Positions 54,108 through 63,590 of a stretch of 64,000 bases of DNA are shown one piece after another. Location: the NCBI GenBank assembly GCA_004194705.1, contig SADC01000448.1:124001-188000 (forward strand), written 5' to 3'. The notes beneath the pieces were generated by a model. It did not search any database. It was not told where the DNA came from and was given only the letters and a program-made list of their open reading frames with translations. Made by a program: the position numbers and the translations under genes. The DNA comes from Ditylenchus dipsaci (taxonomy: Eukaryota; Nematoda; Chromadorea; Rhabditida; Anguinidae). Positions within the stretch are counted from its first letter, which is position 1, and the number at the start of each line of letters is the position of its first letter.

Positions 54108-54400
54108 CGACCCCTCTTCTTTCCAGAATTGCTGAGAACCCATTCGGGTGGCCAAAAGGCGAAAATAACAGGGTTTTAGGTGGTTTTTAAAGTGATAAAC
54201 TTTTACGAAAAAGCGATTGAGCGGAGCATAATTTCAGTCGGATCGGCTTGATCGCTCTTAATTCCTCACTGAAACCACCTTAAACTACGCCCAAACACAC
54301 GATAAGCGCTATATGTAAATAAGACCACAACACATGATAAGTACGATAAGTGCTTCGAAATGGGTTCTGAGCGATTCTGGAAAAAAGAGAAACTTTCAAA
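54108..54400. mobile_element. Foldback with TTCTTTCCAGAATTGCTGAG arms
   Basis: CCAGAATTGCTGAGAACCCA at left, TGGGTTCTGAGCGATTCTGG at right. Confidence 0.75.
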
Positions 54401-54497
54401 AACCAAAGTATCAGAAAACATTTTTTCAATCGTTTCTAGAGTATAGGAATTACTTAGGAGATGTTCAAACATGATTTGCGAAAAGTGTTTGAAAAGT

Positions 54498-54620
54498 GTA
54501 CTCGGTCGCTGTACCCGGTCGTAATTGTACACGGTCGTTGTATCCGGTCGTATTTGTACCCGTCGTTGTACCTGGTCATAATGCGTACCCGGTCGTCGGG
54601 CAGTCTTACTGGTCGACGTA
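54498..54620. repeat. GTACCCGGTCGT short tandem words
   Basis: Eight to nine imperfect copies of TGTACCCGGTCGT, about 15-18 bp spacing. Confidence 0.7.
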
Positions 54621-54639
54621 TGACTGTTCTTCAAGGAAA

Positions 54640-54720
54640 TAGAATGTATGATACTACCAGGATTCGAACTGTAACTTTTAAATTTGCAGGGTAAATTCAT
54701 TGCGGCTGGATTCACCGCCG
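54640..54720 (-). other. tRNA-like relic
   Basis: Minus strand CAGTTCGAATCCTGG is a good T arm and B box, preceded at tRNA spacing by a weak anticodon-arm-like ATTTACCCTGCAAAT; no acceptor pairing. Confidence 0.35.
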
Positions 54721-55254
54721 GTCTGAAAATCAGAAACTAAAATCACAGCGGCAGAAAATTGCAATAAAAAATTTTCAAAAAAAGAGCAATCCATTGCAAC
54801 CATTCCCAGCACTGCTTTCCTGTCTGCAACTACCTCAATTTCGCGAATTCAAAAAAACGACCATTAAAACTGATGCAGTTTTCATGCTCTATCGCATGAT
54901 ATTTTTATTTTCTAAAAAGTCTGATGAAATTTTGAGAAATTACGAAACCAAGCCATAACAACCTGAATTTTCGTCAAAAAGGTGCTGGTTTTTTGGTATG
55001 GTTTCAAGGTCAAATAGTTTTGGCTGAATATCGTGATATTGCTTCTTGTCTTGTGAGTCTTTGTGCTAGTTTTGTAGCGTTTTTCCTGCTGAACATTTTA
55101 GTATAATTGGGAACCGAAAATTTTGAAGAAAGTCAACCATGAATAAGCTAAACCAAATACCCTTCAAATTCCAATACCAGGAAAACAGCTGATTTTATCT
55201 CTTCTCGTGAAATTTCTGAGTGGCTTTTGTTTAATTTTCATGCTGATTTAAGAC

Positions 55255-55380
55255 TCATCTTGTAGCTCTTGAATTACTCTACAAGATTGACCAAGCACTG
55301 AGCAGTCATACACAGCTATGACACGCTTTCGAACATCTTTGAGTGTAAATTTACCTGGTCAGAAATTGGTTGATTTGTGC
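55255..55380. repeat. Dispersed repeat, second copy at 62538-62660
   Basis: CTCATCTTGTAGCTCTTGAA, then CTCTACAAG, CAGCTATGAC and GTGTAAATTT follow in the same order in both copies with moderate divergence. Confidence 0.75.
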
Positions 55381-55394
55381 TTTGATACTGGTAG

Positions 55395-55568
55395 CAGGGT
55401 TCGCGGATGAAAAAACGGAAGATCAGGATTTGAACAAAAAACTCTAAAAATCAGGATTTTTAACAAAAAAATCTCCAAAAATCAGGTAACCCCTGATTTT
55501 TGCTTAAAAATCAGGATTTGAATTGAAAAATCAGGAAATTCCTGATAAATCAGGGCATTGCGAACCTG
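55395..55568. mobile_element. hAT-like element built of AAATCAGGATT words
   Basis: Target duplication ACTGGTAG / GCTGGTAG. Ends CAGGGTTCGC and GCGAACCTG. AAAATCAGGATTT words repeat six to seven times, with CCTGATTTTT inverted. Confidence 0.85.
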
Positions 55569-55730
55569 GCTGGTAGCCCAAGTTTTTACACACACAAGTA
55601 AGAGGAAATGCGATAAATAACACTCGGACAACAACTGGCATTTATTCACAATTATACAATTGATTTATACAATACACATAGGTTTCTAGGTGTTCTGAAG
55701 AATTTATGATGCTGCTTCTTTTTCGTTGGC

Positions 55731-57057
55731 TCAGATCGTCTTGGGAACGTACTTGTCCTTTGAGAGTCTTGTCCAGTACATGTGCTCACGTCCGTCTCTT
55801 CATGGATCACTCGATACATTCGATTTCCACTCCGGATGCTCTTCATGGTCCTTGCGGTCCGCGGCGATTTTCTTCAGAGTACGGAGTTTGGAGGAAGCGC
55901 CATCAAATTACTGAAATTGAAAAGTTGACGGTAGAATTATTGAAAGTTATCACAGATAACTTACCCTTTCTCAGTATATTTCGAGGACAGGCTGTGTAGT
56001 CTTGGTCGCTTCTTCGTCCAGGATGGCAAGCTTATCCATAGCTTTTTTTTAGAACTGTTGAACGAGAAGCTTGTTCCATTTCCTCACTATGTTTCTTCTT
56101 CCACACATAGCAGTAGAGCGCAAGCCGATGAGACCGATCAGTGCGAGAAAGCTGGTGACTCCGAGAACAATTTCAACGATAGCAAGCGTAGACAAAGGAT
56201 CGAGGCAGATCTGTAACATCATTAGCGACGGTTGCTTGCTCCCCTGCCGTTGCTTGTACTTCTGAAAATGAACAAATATCTTCGAATAAAATGATGAAGG
56301 GAGAGATACTTACGAAGAGAGCCGTGAATCACAGTCCGGAGTCCCAGTCAACGACACATTTGCCAGATAGCCATCTCCATCAGATTTTTCGTCTAAATAC
56401 AACTTGCACGGCACGGAACTATTTTGACCGCCAGAGTAGTAATTTGCTGCAGTTCCATTGAGATCAACTTGAATTTCCGAGCCCATGACAGATTGACCTG
56501 AAGAGATGAAGAATACACAAACAACATTTAAGCGCTCTCTACCTCCATCGATTACCACCCAGTACTTCCCGTTCTTCTGCTGCCACCACATTATTAGTTT
56601 TCACCCGTTTACAAAAGACATTATGGATTAAAAAAGTATGGATCACGTACTGTAATAGCCTACTCAATTGTTTTCCACCATCTCGAGCAATTTGGACGAA
56701 AAAGAGCGAAGAGACCTTGTCTTGTCATAGACCGCGAACACAGCATTATCTCGAACTTGCCAGATCTAACAGACAACCACCTACAAGTGCAAGAGTGCTG
56801 AACAAGTACGAAAGTGACAAATGCTAAAAGATCCCACTTTTCTGTATCAGCCATCAATTCGGAATCAATTTGAGGAATAGCCGGCATTGATTCAATCAAC
56901 AGACGAGAAGAGCAGAGATAAGACCACCAACCAATGCACAAGAAGATGACTGGAGACTCTTCGATTTGCAGTGCATTTATTTCTAGAACACTTCTTTGGA
57001 GCAACAAATTAAATTCTTTTGAACACAGAGCAACTGACTTTCACGCAGAGGAATGCG
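55731..57057 (-). pseudogene. Disrupted gene for a secreted or single-pass membrane protein
   Basis: Minus strand. TATA box at 57094-57085, start-like ATG at 56976 with a signal-peptide-like leader, exons about 56497-56314, 56261-55965 and 55910-55731 with good splice borders, AATAAA at 55646-55641. The 56497 exon encodes an ectodomain-like stretch with three N-glycosylation sequons (NGT, NSS, NVS) and two Cys. The next exon has a hydrophobic span (IVEIVLGVTSFLALIGLIGL), then a basic stop-transfer and acidic tail. The last exon reads KIAADRKDHEEHPEWKSN and MYWTRLSKDKYVPKTI. The frame changes at least twice and has in-frame TGA, TAA and TGA. I cannot assign a family. It may be a pseudogene or a gene damaged by base errors; the clean promoter and poly(A) signal favour recent activity. 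Confidence 0.45.
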
Positions 57058-57084
57058 ATAATAACACCTTTCTGGAAGTTTCGC

Positions 57085-57094
57085 CTTTATATAC
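57085..57094 (-). promoter_or_regulatory. TATA box
   Basis: GGTATATAAAGG on the minus strand, about 30 bp before the likely transcription start of the disrupted gene. Confidence 0.55.
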
Positions 57095-57544
57095 CCCGCA
57101 ATAATCAAACATTTAGAGTTTTCATAGAAGACAAAAAAGATAAGAACTTCTGTTTGCTGAATCTAAAAGCGAGTAGAAAATGCTAGCCTGGGCTTTGATG
57201 ATGTCAGTGGAACCTAGATAGCGTTCTAAAAATATCGGATTCCCGATTTTCAATTGTGCTCGATCCAAATTTCAGCAACCAGATCGGGATCCGAACCAGA
57301 TTTGTACGGATCCAGCCCCCAAAATCAAATCATAATCACTTTCGAAATTTTGCGCCAAATGAAAAATTTATGAAAAATTGTAGTTTCTGACCATTCCTCT
57401 TCTGTTGCACTTCTTACTAGAATTTCTTGCACATTTTGTTAACTCTTATCCCCCAACTAGCTATAAGGACATGGGGTTAAGCAAACACTTCGTGTTTAAA
57501 GTAGTGCTAGAGCTTCTTCGAAGCCTCGGATTTGACAGATAACA

Positions 57545-57775
57545 GGTGTCTTTGTAATAGCTATTTCTGGTAACAGGTAAAAGTCGGATAACTGGTACTT
57601 TTGGTAACAGGTATTTTTGGTAAAAGGTATTTTCGGTAACAGGTATTTTGTTAACAGATTTTTTTTTGGTAACAGTGTTTTGTAACAGATATTTCATGGT
57701 AACAGTATTCAAATAACAGGTATTTATGTGACAGGTACTTTCGGAAAGAGGTATATTCAGTAAAAGGTATTGAGG
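57545..57775. repeat. 15-bp minisatellite GGTAACAGGTATTTT
   Basis: About 13 imperfect units. The period is a multiple of three so a minus-strand frame reads pentapeptide repeats (PVTKN-like); I take this as incidental. Confidence 0.75.
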
Positions 57776-57904
57776 TGGATATGTACAAATCCAAGAAATA
57801 CCTTCCCGATGCATGGGTTTTGCTGAAAAAAATCGAAATTTAGTTTGACAAACTGAATTTGCCACACTATTTCCCATATCATAGCCAGGTTGTTTACAAT
57901 TAAA

Positions 57905-59110
57905 TGAAATTTTTAATTTTTCAGGCTAACCAGGTGGATCCACCTGGCCAGGTGGTACCTACCCAGGTATTGGGGTTTTGGTGTGGAAAATCGGGAATTT
58001 TGTCTTAATAACCCAATTCCACTCACAATTTAATGTGATAAGACGTTTTGTTTTTCGAATTTTAAATTTTTTATTTTTCAGGTCATCCAGGTGGATCCAC
58101 CTGACCAGGAAGTACCTGCCCCGATTTTGGTCTTGGTAACGAAAATCGGTATTGGTCTTAAATACCGTATTTCTCTAATAAGGCGGCCGCCGCCTTATTT
58201 TTCAACCTCCCTCCAGCAGGCTCGCCTATTAGAGCGGGCCGCCTTATTGGAGCAGGCCGCCTATATATTTCAAACATCCTTTCATCAAAATTTATTTAAA
58301 TTCTCTAACAACAAATTTTGAACTAAGAGGTAATAACAAACAATCATAACAATGAATGATAAACAATCTTAGACTAGGATGTGACCAATTCCAATCGAAA
58401 AGTATGAAAATTAGGAATTCGGCGCATTTGAAACAATTTTGAGTATGAATGCAATTTTTAGGGGCCGCTTATTAGAGCAGGCCGCCTTATTTTTCAACCT
58501 CCCTCCTGAGGGCCGCCTTATTAGAGCGGGCCGCCTTTTAGAGCAGGCCGCCCTATTAGAGAAATACGTAGCTTAATTCCCCACATTATTTTGCATATAA
58601 TAGCATGGTTTGTTTTTTGACTTTGACAAAAAAAATATTAGGTTTTCCAGTGGATATGCCACCTGACCAGGTGGTACGCACTCAGGTTTTCGGGTTTTGG
58701 TGTGGAAAATCGGAAATTCGGTCTTAACAAACCTAATTTCCCAAACCATTTACATAAGATAGAAGGTTTTTTTAATTTTAAAGAAAAATTATATTACGGT
58801 ATCCAGGTGGATATCCACCTGCCAGATGGTACCCACCCAGGTTTTAAAATTTTGGTGTGAAAAATCGAAATTTGGTCTTAACAAACCCAATTCCACACAC
58901 GATTTCACATGAGATGGGCAGGTTTTTTTTAACTTTGAAGAAAACTTAATTTTTCAGCCATCCAGGTGTCTCCAGCTGGAGACCAGCTGGTCAGGTGGTA
59001 CCCAACCTGGGTTTTGGGACTTCGGTGCCAGAAATCGCAAATTTGGTCTTAAGAAACCCTATTCCTGCACGATTTTACACACAATAGCAATATTTGTTTT
59101 CATTTTAACA
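57905..59110. repeat. Tandem satellite with CCAGGTGGATATCCACCTGG palindrome
   Basis: Five units of about 150-170 bp begin near 57925, 58085, 58640, 58800 and 58960. Each has the palindrome, then CAGGTGGTACCCACCCAGG, GGTGTGGAAAATCG and GTCTTAACAAACCC. It is interrupted by the class B element at 58165. Confidence 0.85.
58165..58568. mobile_element. Class B element, private word AAGGCGGCC
   Basis: TA-flanked. Left CCGTATTTCTCTAATAAGG, right CCCTATTAGAGAAATACG. GGCCGCCTTATTAGAGC units repeat at both ends. Confidence 0.9.
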
Positions 59111-59509
59111 TTATTTTTTGAATTCCGTGCAGGACAACCACGATTATTTCAACTCAATTCATAGGCCAATTTTGACTAAAAAATCCTGTGTTTGTGCCAA
59201 AATCGGGCCTGTACTGGATTTTGCCATACCTCGATTTTCTAATTTTATCACCGTTTTGAAGCCCTTAAAATTGGGTGGCAATAAAATTGGCAAAAAAATC
59301 ACGCTTCATATATTGTGGGTGGGGCAATAAAATTGGCAAAAAAATCACGGCTTCATATATTAAAACTAGAGGCGCGCCACCGCACATGCGGTGTCCAGCA
59401 GGTCGCATCGCTCTTTTCTCCAGGCCTTTTATCAATCGGGTATTTTTTGTATAGGATTTTTTTGTATTTGTATACATTTTTGTATTGACAATGGATGTTA
59501 TAATAATAA

Positions 59510-60605
59510 ATATTGCTTGGTGCCGCTTTGCGGCACTTCGTTGGCGCCGACGCTCAGCCGCTACTTGAGTAGTGCTGAGCCGCTACTGTATTACTGAGTA
59601 GCGCTCAACCGCTACTCGGTTCTGTTCCAGGCCAGTACTGGATAAGTGGGTCACTCACTACATTGTCATCAGAAATGAAATAAGCCCACAACTTGAACCA
59701 TCATTTAACACTACGAAATAGGCTTACAAGTTTGTGGCTTTATAAAAATATGTATTTTAGTAAAATGGGTAAATCGGTCTCTAGGCTTAGTGATCATCAC
59801 AGATCTTCTGAGAAGGTCATGTACTACTGAGTATATCAGCCTTAGAACCGATTTACCCATTTTACCAAAAATATATAATTTTTTATAAAGCCCACAACTT
59901 TTAAGCCTATACCGTAGTGTAAAATGGTGTTTCAAGTTGTGGGCTGTCATTTTTTGATGACAATATAGTGAGTGACCCACTTATCCAGTACTGGCTTGAA
60001 ACCAGTATTAGAGTAGCGCTGAGCCACTCAGTAATAGAGAAGCGGCTCAGACGCTACTCAAGTAGCGTCTGAGCCGCTACTTGTTACTGAAGTAGCGGCT
60101 CAGCCGCTACTTGAGTAGGCTCGGCTCGGCCGCTACTCTGGCACAAGAGTAGCGGTTCAGCCGCTACTCAGTTGGAGCGTGAGTATTAGTATGACAGATC
60201 AAGAAATCTGTCATACCAACCATGAGTAGCGGCTCGACCGCTACTCTGGCACAAGAGTACGGCTGAGCCGCTACTCAGTTAGAGGGTTGAGTGTTGGTGT
60301 GACAGATCAGAAATCTGTCATACCAACCATGAGTAGTGTCTGAGCCGCTACTTGAGTAGCGGCACGGCGCTACTCTGGCACAAGAGTAGCGGCTCAGTCG
60401 CTACTCTTGTGTCAGAGTAGTGGTGCTGAGCCGCTACTTGAGTAGCGGCCTCGACCGCTACTCTGGCACAAGAGTAGCGGCTGAGCCGCTACTCAGTTAG
60501 AGGGTTCGAGTTGGTGTGACAGATCAGAAATCTGTCATACCAACCATGAGTAGCGGCTGAGCCCTATTTGGAACTGAGTAGCGCTCAGCGCTACTTGACC
60601 ACCTG
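59510..60605. repeat. Palindromic array of GAGTAGCGGCTCAGCCGCTACTC
   Basis: Units AGTAGCGGCTCAGCCGCTACT recur more than 15 times, with a higher-order spacer CTCTGGCACAAGAGTAGCGG and a palindrome TGACAGATCAGAAATCTGTCA that returns three times (about 60193, 60300, 60518). A foldback is inserted at 59632-59993. Confidence 0.9.
59632..59993. mobile_element. Foldback with CCAGTACTGGATAAGTGGG arms
   Basis: Arms about 160 bp: CCAGTACTGGATAAGTGGG, CACAACTTGAA, AAATGGGTAAATCGG; complement on the right. Sits inside the palindromic array. Confidence 0.88.
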
Positions 60606-61539
60606 AAAATAATTTTAAACCAAAATTTTTTTTTATCATTTAACCCGTAATTCTAACACCGGATTCGTGCTCAGCATGGTCGATTTACTATAAAAACTAC
60701 TCTTAAAACCAGTACTTTTGGTCAAATATTCGAATTCCTCTCGAGACAACAAAAATATTATTTCAAATTCGAAAAATTTCAAAATTTTCGGTTTTCAGTA
60801 CCCTCATCAAATAATTTTTCGCTCCATGGGGTTCTTTAATTTCTGACCGAAATTTTTTTCATTCGACGCGCAAATTCTAGCGCACCAAAATTCTTCAGGG
60901 GGCCACGCAAGTTTTCCGCACCAAAAAAAAGTTTTCCTTGATAGAATTTTCCAAAATTTTTTTTTTACCAGAAAATTTTTTCGCCTGAACCAACCCCCGG
61001 CTTTTATTAGCGCAATCGCGAGCCTTCACCCGGTTTCCTAAGTAAGGACACCAACTGGAAAATAAAATTTTCAAAAAGTGACCTAAAAAATGAGTTTTCA
61101 TACAAGAGAAAGCACGCTTAGTAGTTGTAGAGAGATTCGAAAGAAAGTTTTTAAAAATTTGCCAAAATTGAAGTAAAAAAAAGGCCAATTTTGCCTGAGT
61201 ACCGAGTTTGTCTCCACAAAAAAACATTTTTTGTGCGTTTTTTCTTTTTCAACATCTTATACCAAAATGACCCTATATTATGTAGATTTAACTACTAAAA
61301 TGTGAAAACCCGCCCACTTTGGCCAAAACCAACTTTCTAAATTGAGAAAGTCAAAAATTTTCGCAAAAATCGAAAACAATTTACCAAAATTTTTTAAAAA
61401 AGACCCGGAATTTTTTAGCATTTTTTCCATGATCTGCACGATATTCTGAGTGTCCGATGTGCAAAAATCGAAAAAACGCGATCGTGCCAAAAAAAAACCT
61501 GGAATTCGGTTTACCAGCCAACCGGGCTAGATGCTTAGT
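60606..61539. other. Intergenic spacer
   Basis: Low-complexity AAAATTT-rich sequence; the long minus-strand frames look non-coding. Nothing named. Confidence 0.4.
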
Positions 61540-62840
61540 TTTTTCTTATAATGTAGTTTATAAAAAATTTGGAAAAACAGGGAACTTTGGACGGATACTC
61601 AGGCGCTGTGACTTTGTTTCGTAGTTCCTCGAAATTTATAGGACGTTTCCTGAAAATAAAAAATATCACGTGATAGAGCGCAAAAAGCTGCATCAGATAC
61701 ACTTATTAGATCACAAGTGTTACTATGTTGCCCTCTTTTTGAGAGGATTGAAGAAAGGCCTAGCAGACAGGTCATGGATGGACGATTCTGGCTCCGTTTC
61801 AATGTGACTGAAATCGACACATTTTTTTAAGATTCAGATACCATGGCATGGTGGGGTCGCCGTTCTGCCGGCCAGTCCCGTCGCCGGTCCCGTCCTAAGA
61901 CGGCCCGATTTTAGACGACGGGACGGCGACGGCCGGAAAAAAATTTCAGGACGGAGACGGAGGACGCCGGCCAATTTTTTTTAAGACGGCAGACGGCCGC
62001 CAATTTTCTTGAAACGGCAGTCGGCCGTGAGCAAAATAGAGTATAAAAGCAACAAGAAATATGAACACTCTTATCATTTTTGTTCATTTATTTTATAATG
62101 AAGCATCTTTTCTTTTAAATTGTATATTCTTTCTGCTTCTATTAGCAAATGTCAGCGGGAGTAGTCGGATGAAACTGAATAATCAACTTCACTGTTAAAA
62201 TATAGGAATTTACACTACTGTTGTCAAAATAATATTTAATATAAAAAATCACAAATTTGTACAATTTAAATAGCAAAAATTAGATAAGTTTCGATTTGGA
62301 CGCTGCGGAAGACGGCCGAATTTTTTTTGAGACGGCCTGTGAGATGGCCCGATTTTGGACAGGGCGGAAAACGCCGAAAAAAAATTCAGGACGGAGGCCG
62401 AGACGGCAAAAATTTGGACGGGCGGAAACGGTCAAAAAAATTAGTGAGACGGAGACGGGACGACCGTCCCTATTTTTAGAGATGGGCCCACTATGACCAT
62501 GAGGATGAAAAAGACAGTAATTTTTGTGCTGATTTTCCGCTCATCTTGTAGCTCTTGAATTTCTCTACAAGCATTGACCAGGCATCACGCAGTTATAGAC
62601 AGCTATGACGTGCTCTGAACGACTTCAAGTGTAAATTTGACAGGTCAGAAAAAAGCTGTTTTATGAGTTGAATGCTGGTTGTCCAATTTTTTTTCATACA
62701 TGTTTCAACTCACATACACTCATTCGATAGAGCAGATCCTTGCAGTCATTTCGACTCATTGCAATCGAAGATGTGACCATGGAGATAAGCAGTGTCCGCC
62801 TCTTGGGAGTTTGTCCAGTTTCCTCGAAAATGGTCGCGTA
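61540..62840 (-). CDS. Exons of an unidentified minus-strand gene
   Basis: Exon 62840-62718 has GTTTCCAG acceptor and GT|ATGTGAG donor, and 41 open codons with protein-like sequence (FEETGQTPKRR, SRNDCKDLLYRM). Downstream on the same strand, 61807-61724 (HIETEPESSIHDL, FNPLKKR) and 61649-61540 (NFEELRNKVTAPEYPSK) follow good acceptors. Phases between the first and second do not match directly, so another exon or a missing base is needed. A hAT-like element separates them. The 5' part would lie beyond 62840. Family not recognised. Confidence 0.4.
61850..62498. mobile_element. Word-satellite element of GACGGCC words
   Basis: GGACGGCGACGG and GACGGCCG words crowd both ends (61860-62035, 62300-62470), AT-rich centre. 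The right end CCCTATTTTTAGAGATGGGC matches TAGAGATGG hAT-like ends. No clear target duplication. Confidence 0.6.
62538..62660. repeat. Second copy of the 55255 dispersed repeat
   Basis: Same order of blocks: CTCATCTTGTAGCTCTTGAA, CTCTACAAGC, GACAGCTATGACGTGCTC, GTGTAAATTTGAC. It lies between two exons of the minus-strand gene. Confidence 0.75.
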
Positions 62841-63076
62841 CTGGAAACAGGTTATTAGGTCACTTCATTACATCCGAACACCCATACAACAGGGGGACCA
62901 AAGGCATTTTTAATCTTTCACTTTTGCCACACGTATTTGTATTTTGTCTATTTTGAATTCTATTCTATTTCGCATAGTTTTTTTTTGCTCATTTTTGCTG
63001 TCCAGATTGTTTTATTGATCATAATTTATTGAAACTTATACTACTATCTAAATTGAGGTACTGTTGTTGAGATATA

Positions 63077-63319
63077 CCGTATTTTCTCTATTAAACCCCC
63101 CTGGGGATTATTTTTCAACCCTTAAAATCAGAAATTTATGAGGTCGATTTGAGATTTTTGGGTACTCAACCAAAATCTGAAAAATGGAATCAGGAGTTCT
63201 CGTGCTAATCAAGAAAAACGCAAAAGACAGATTTGCAAAAATGTTTGCTCTAGGCTCAGATATAGGGTCCATATGGTGGGGGATTATTAGAGAGTGGGGG
63301 ATTAATAGAGAAAATACGG
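63077..63319. mobile_element. Class B MITE, private word TTAAACCCCC
   Basis: TA-flanked. Left CCGTATTTTCTCTATTAAAC, right GGATTAATAGAGAAAATACGG; GGGGGATTATTAGAGAG inside. The interior shares GAGGTCGAT and ACTCAACCAAAAT with 36060 and 38947. Confidence 0.9.
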
Positions 63320-63339
63320 TAGTCGAAGAAGGCGTTTTA

Positions 63340-63590
63340 GTTGGGGATAGTACCCGAACCACGTGATTACTACTCGGGCCACCTGGATTGTACTCAAAGC
63401 ACATGAATAGTACCCAAACCGACTGAAAACTACCCGAATCACATGGATGACACCTAAACAGCCCGAATGCATCCAAAGAACCTGCTTGGTACCTGAACAA
63501 GCAGGTTCGAACCACTTAGATAACACCCCAACTACCAGGATACTACCTAAATCACCAGGATAATACTCCAACCACTTAGATAGTACAGTC
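63340..63590. repeat. About 24-bp minisatellite ACTACCCGAATCACATGGAT
   Basis: About ten imperfect units such as GTACCCRAACCACNTGGAT. Period near 24-27 bp, so long frames through it are incidental. Confidence 0.7.

Noticed and set aside
54266..54715. 149-codon minus-strand frame
   Set aside because: It spans a foldback, the GTACCCGGTCGT words and a tRNA-like relic, so it cannot be one gene.
18775..56040. Altered genetic code reading TAA, TAG or TGA as sense
   Set aside because: Well-supported genes in the window end at all three stops and use none internally once single-base losses are allowed.
57461..57877. 138-codon minus-strand frame with pentapeptide repeats
   Set aside because: The 15-bp minisatellite period keeps the frame open; composition follows the repeat.
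59510..60605. CRISPR-like array
   Set aside because: Units are palindromic, irregularly spaced and lack unique spacers; the context is a eukaryotic repeat region.
60895..61490. Minus-strand frames of 110 and 70 codons
   Set aside because: Low-complexity AAAATTT sequence read in frame; no splice context or protein-like composition.
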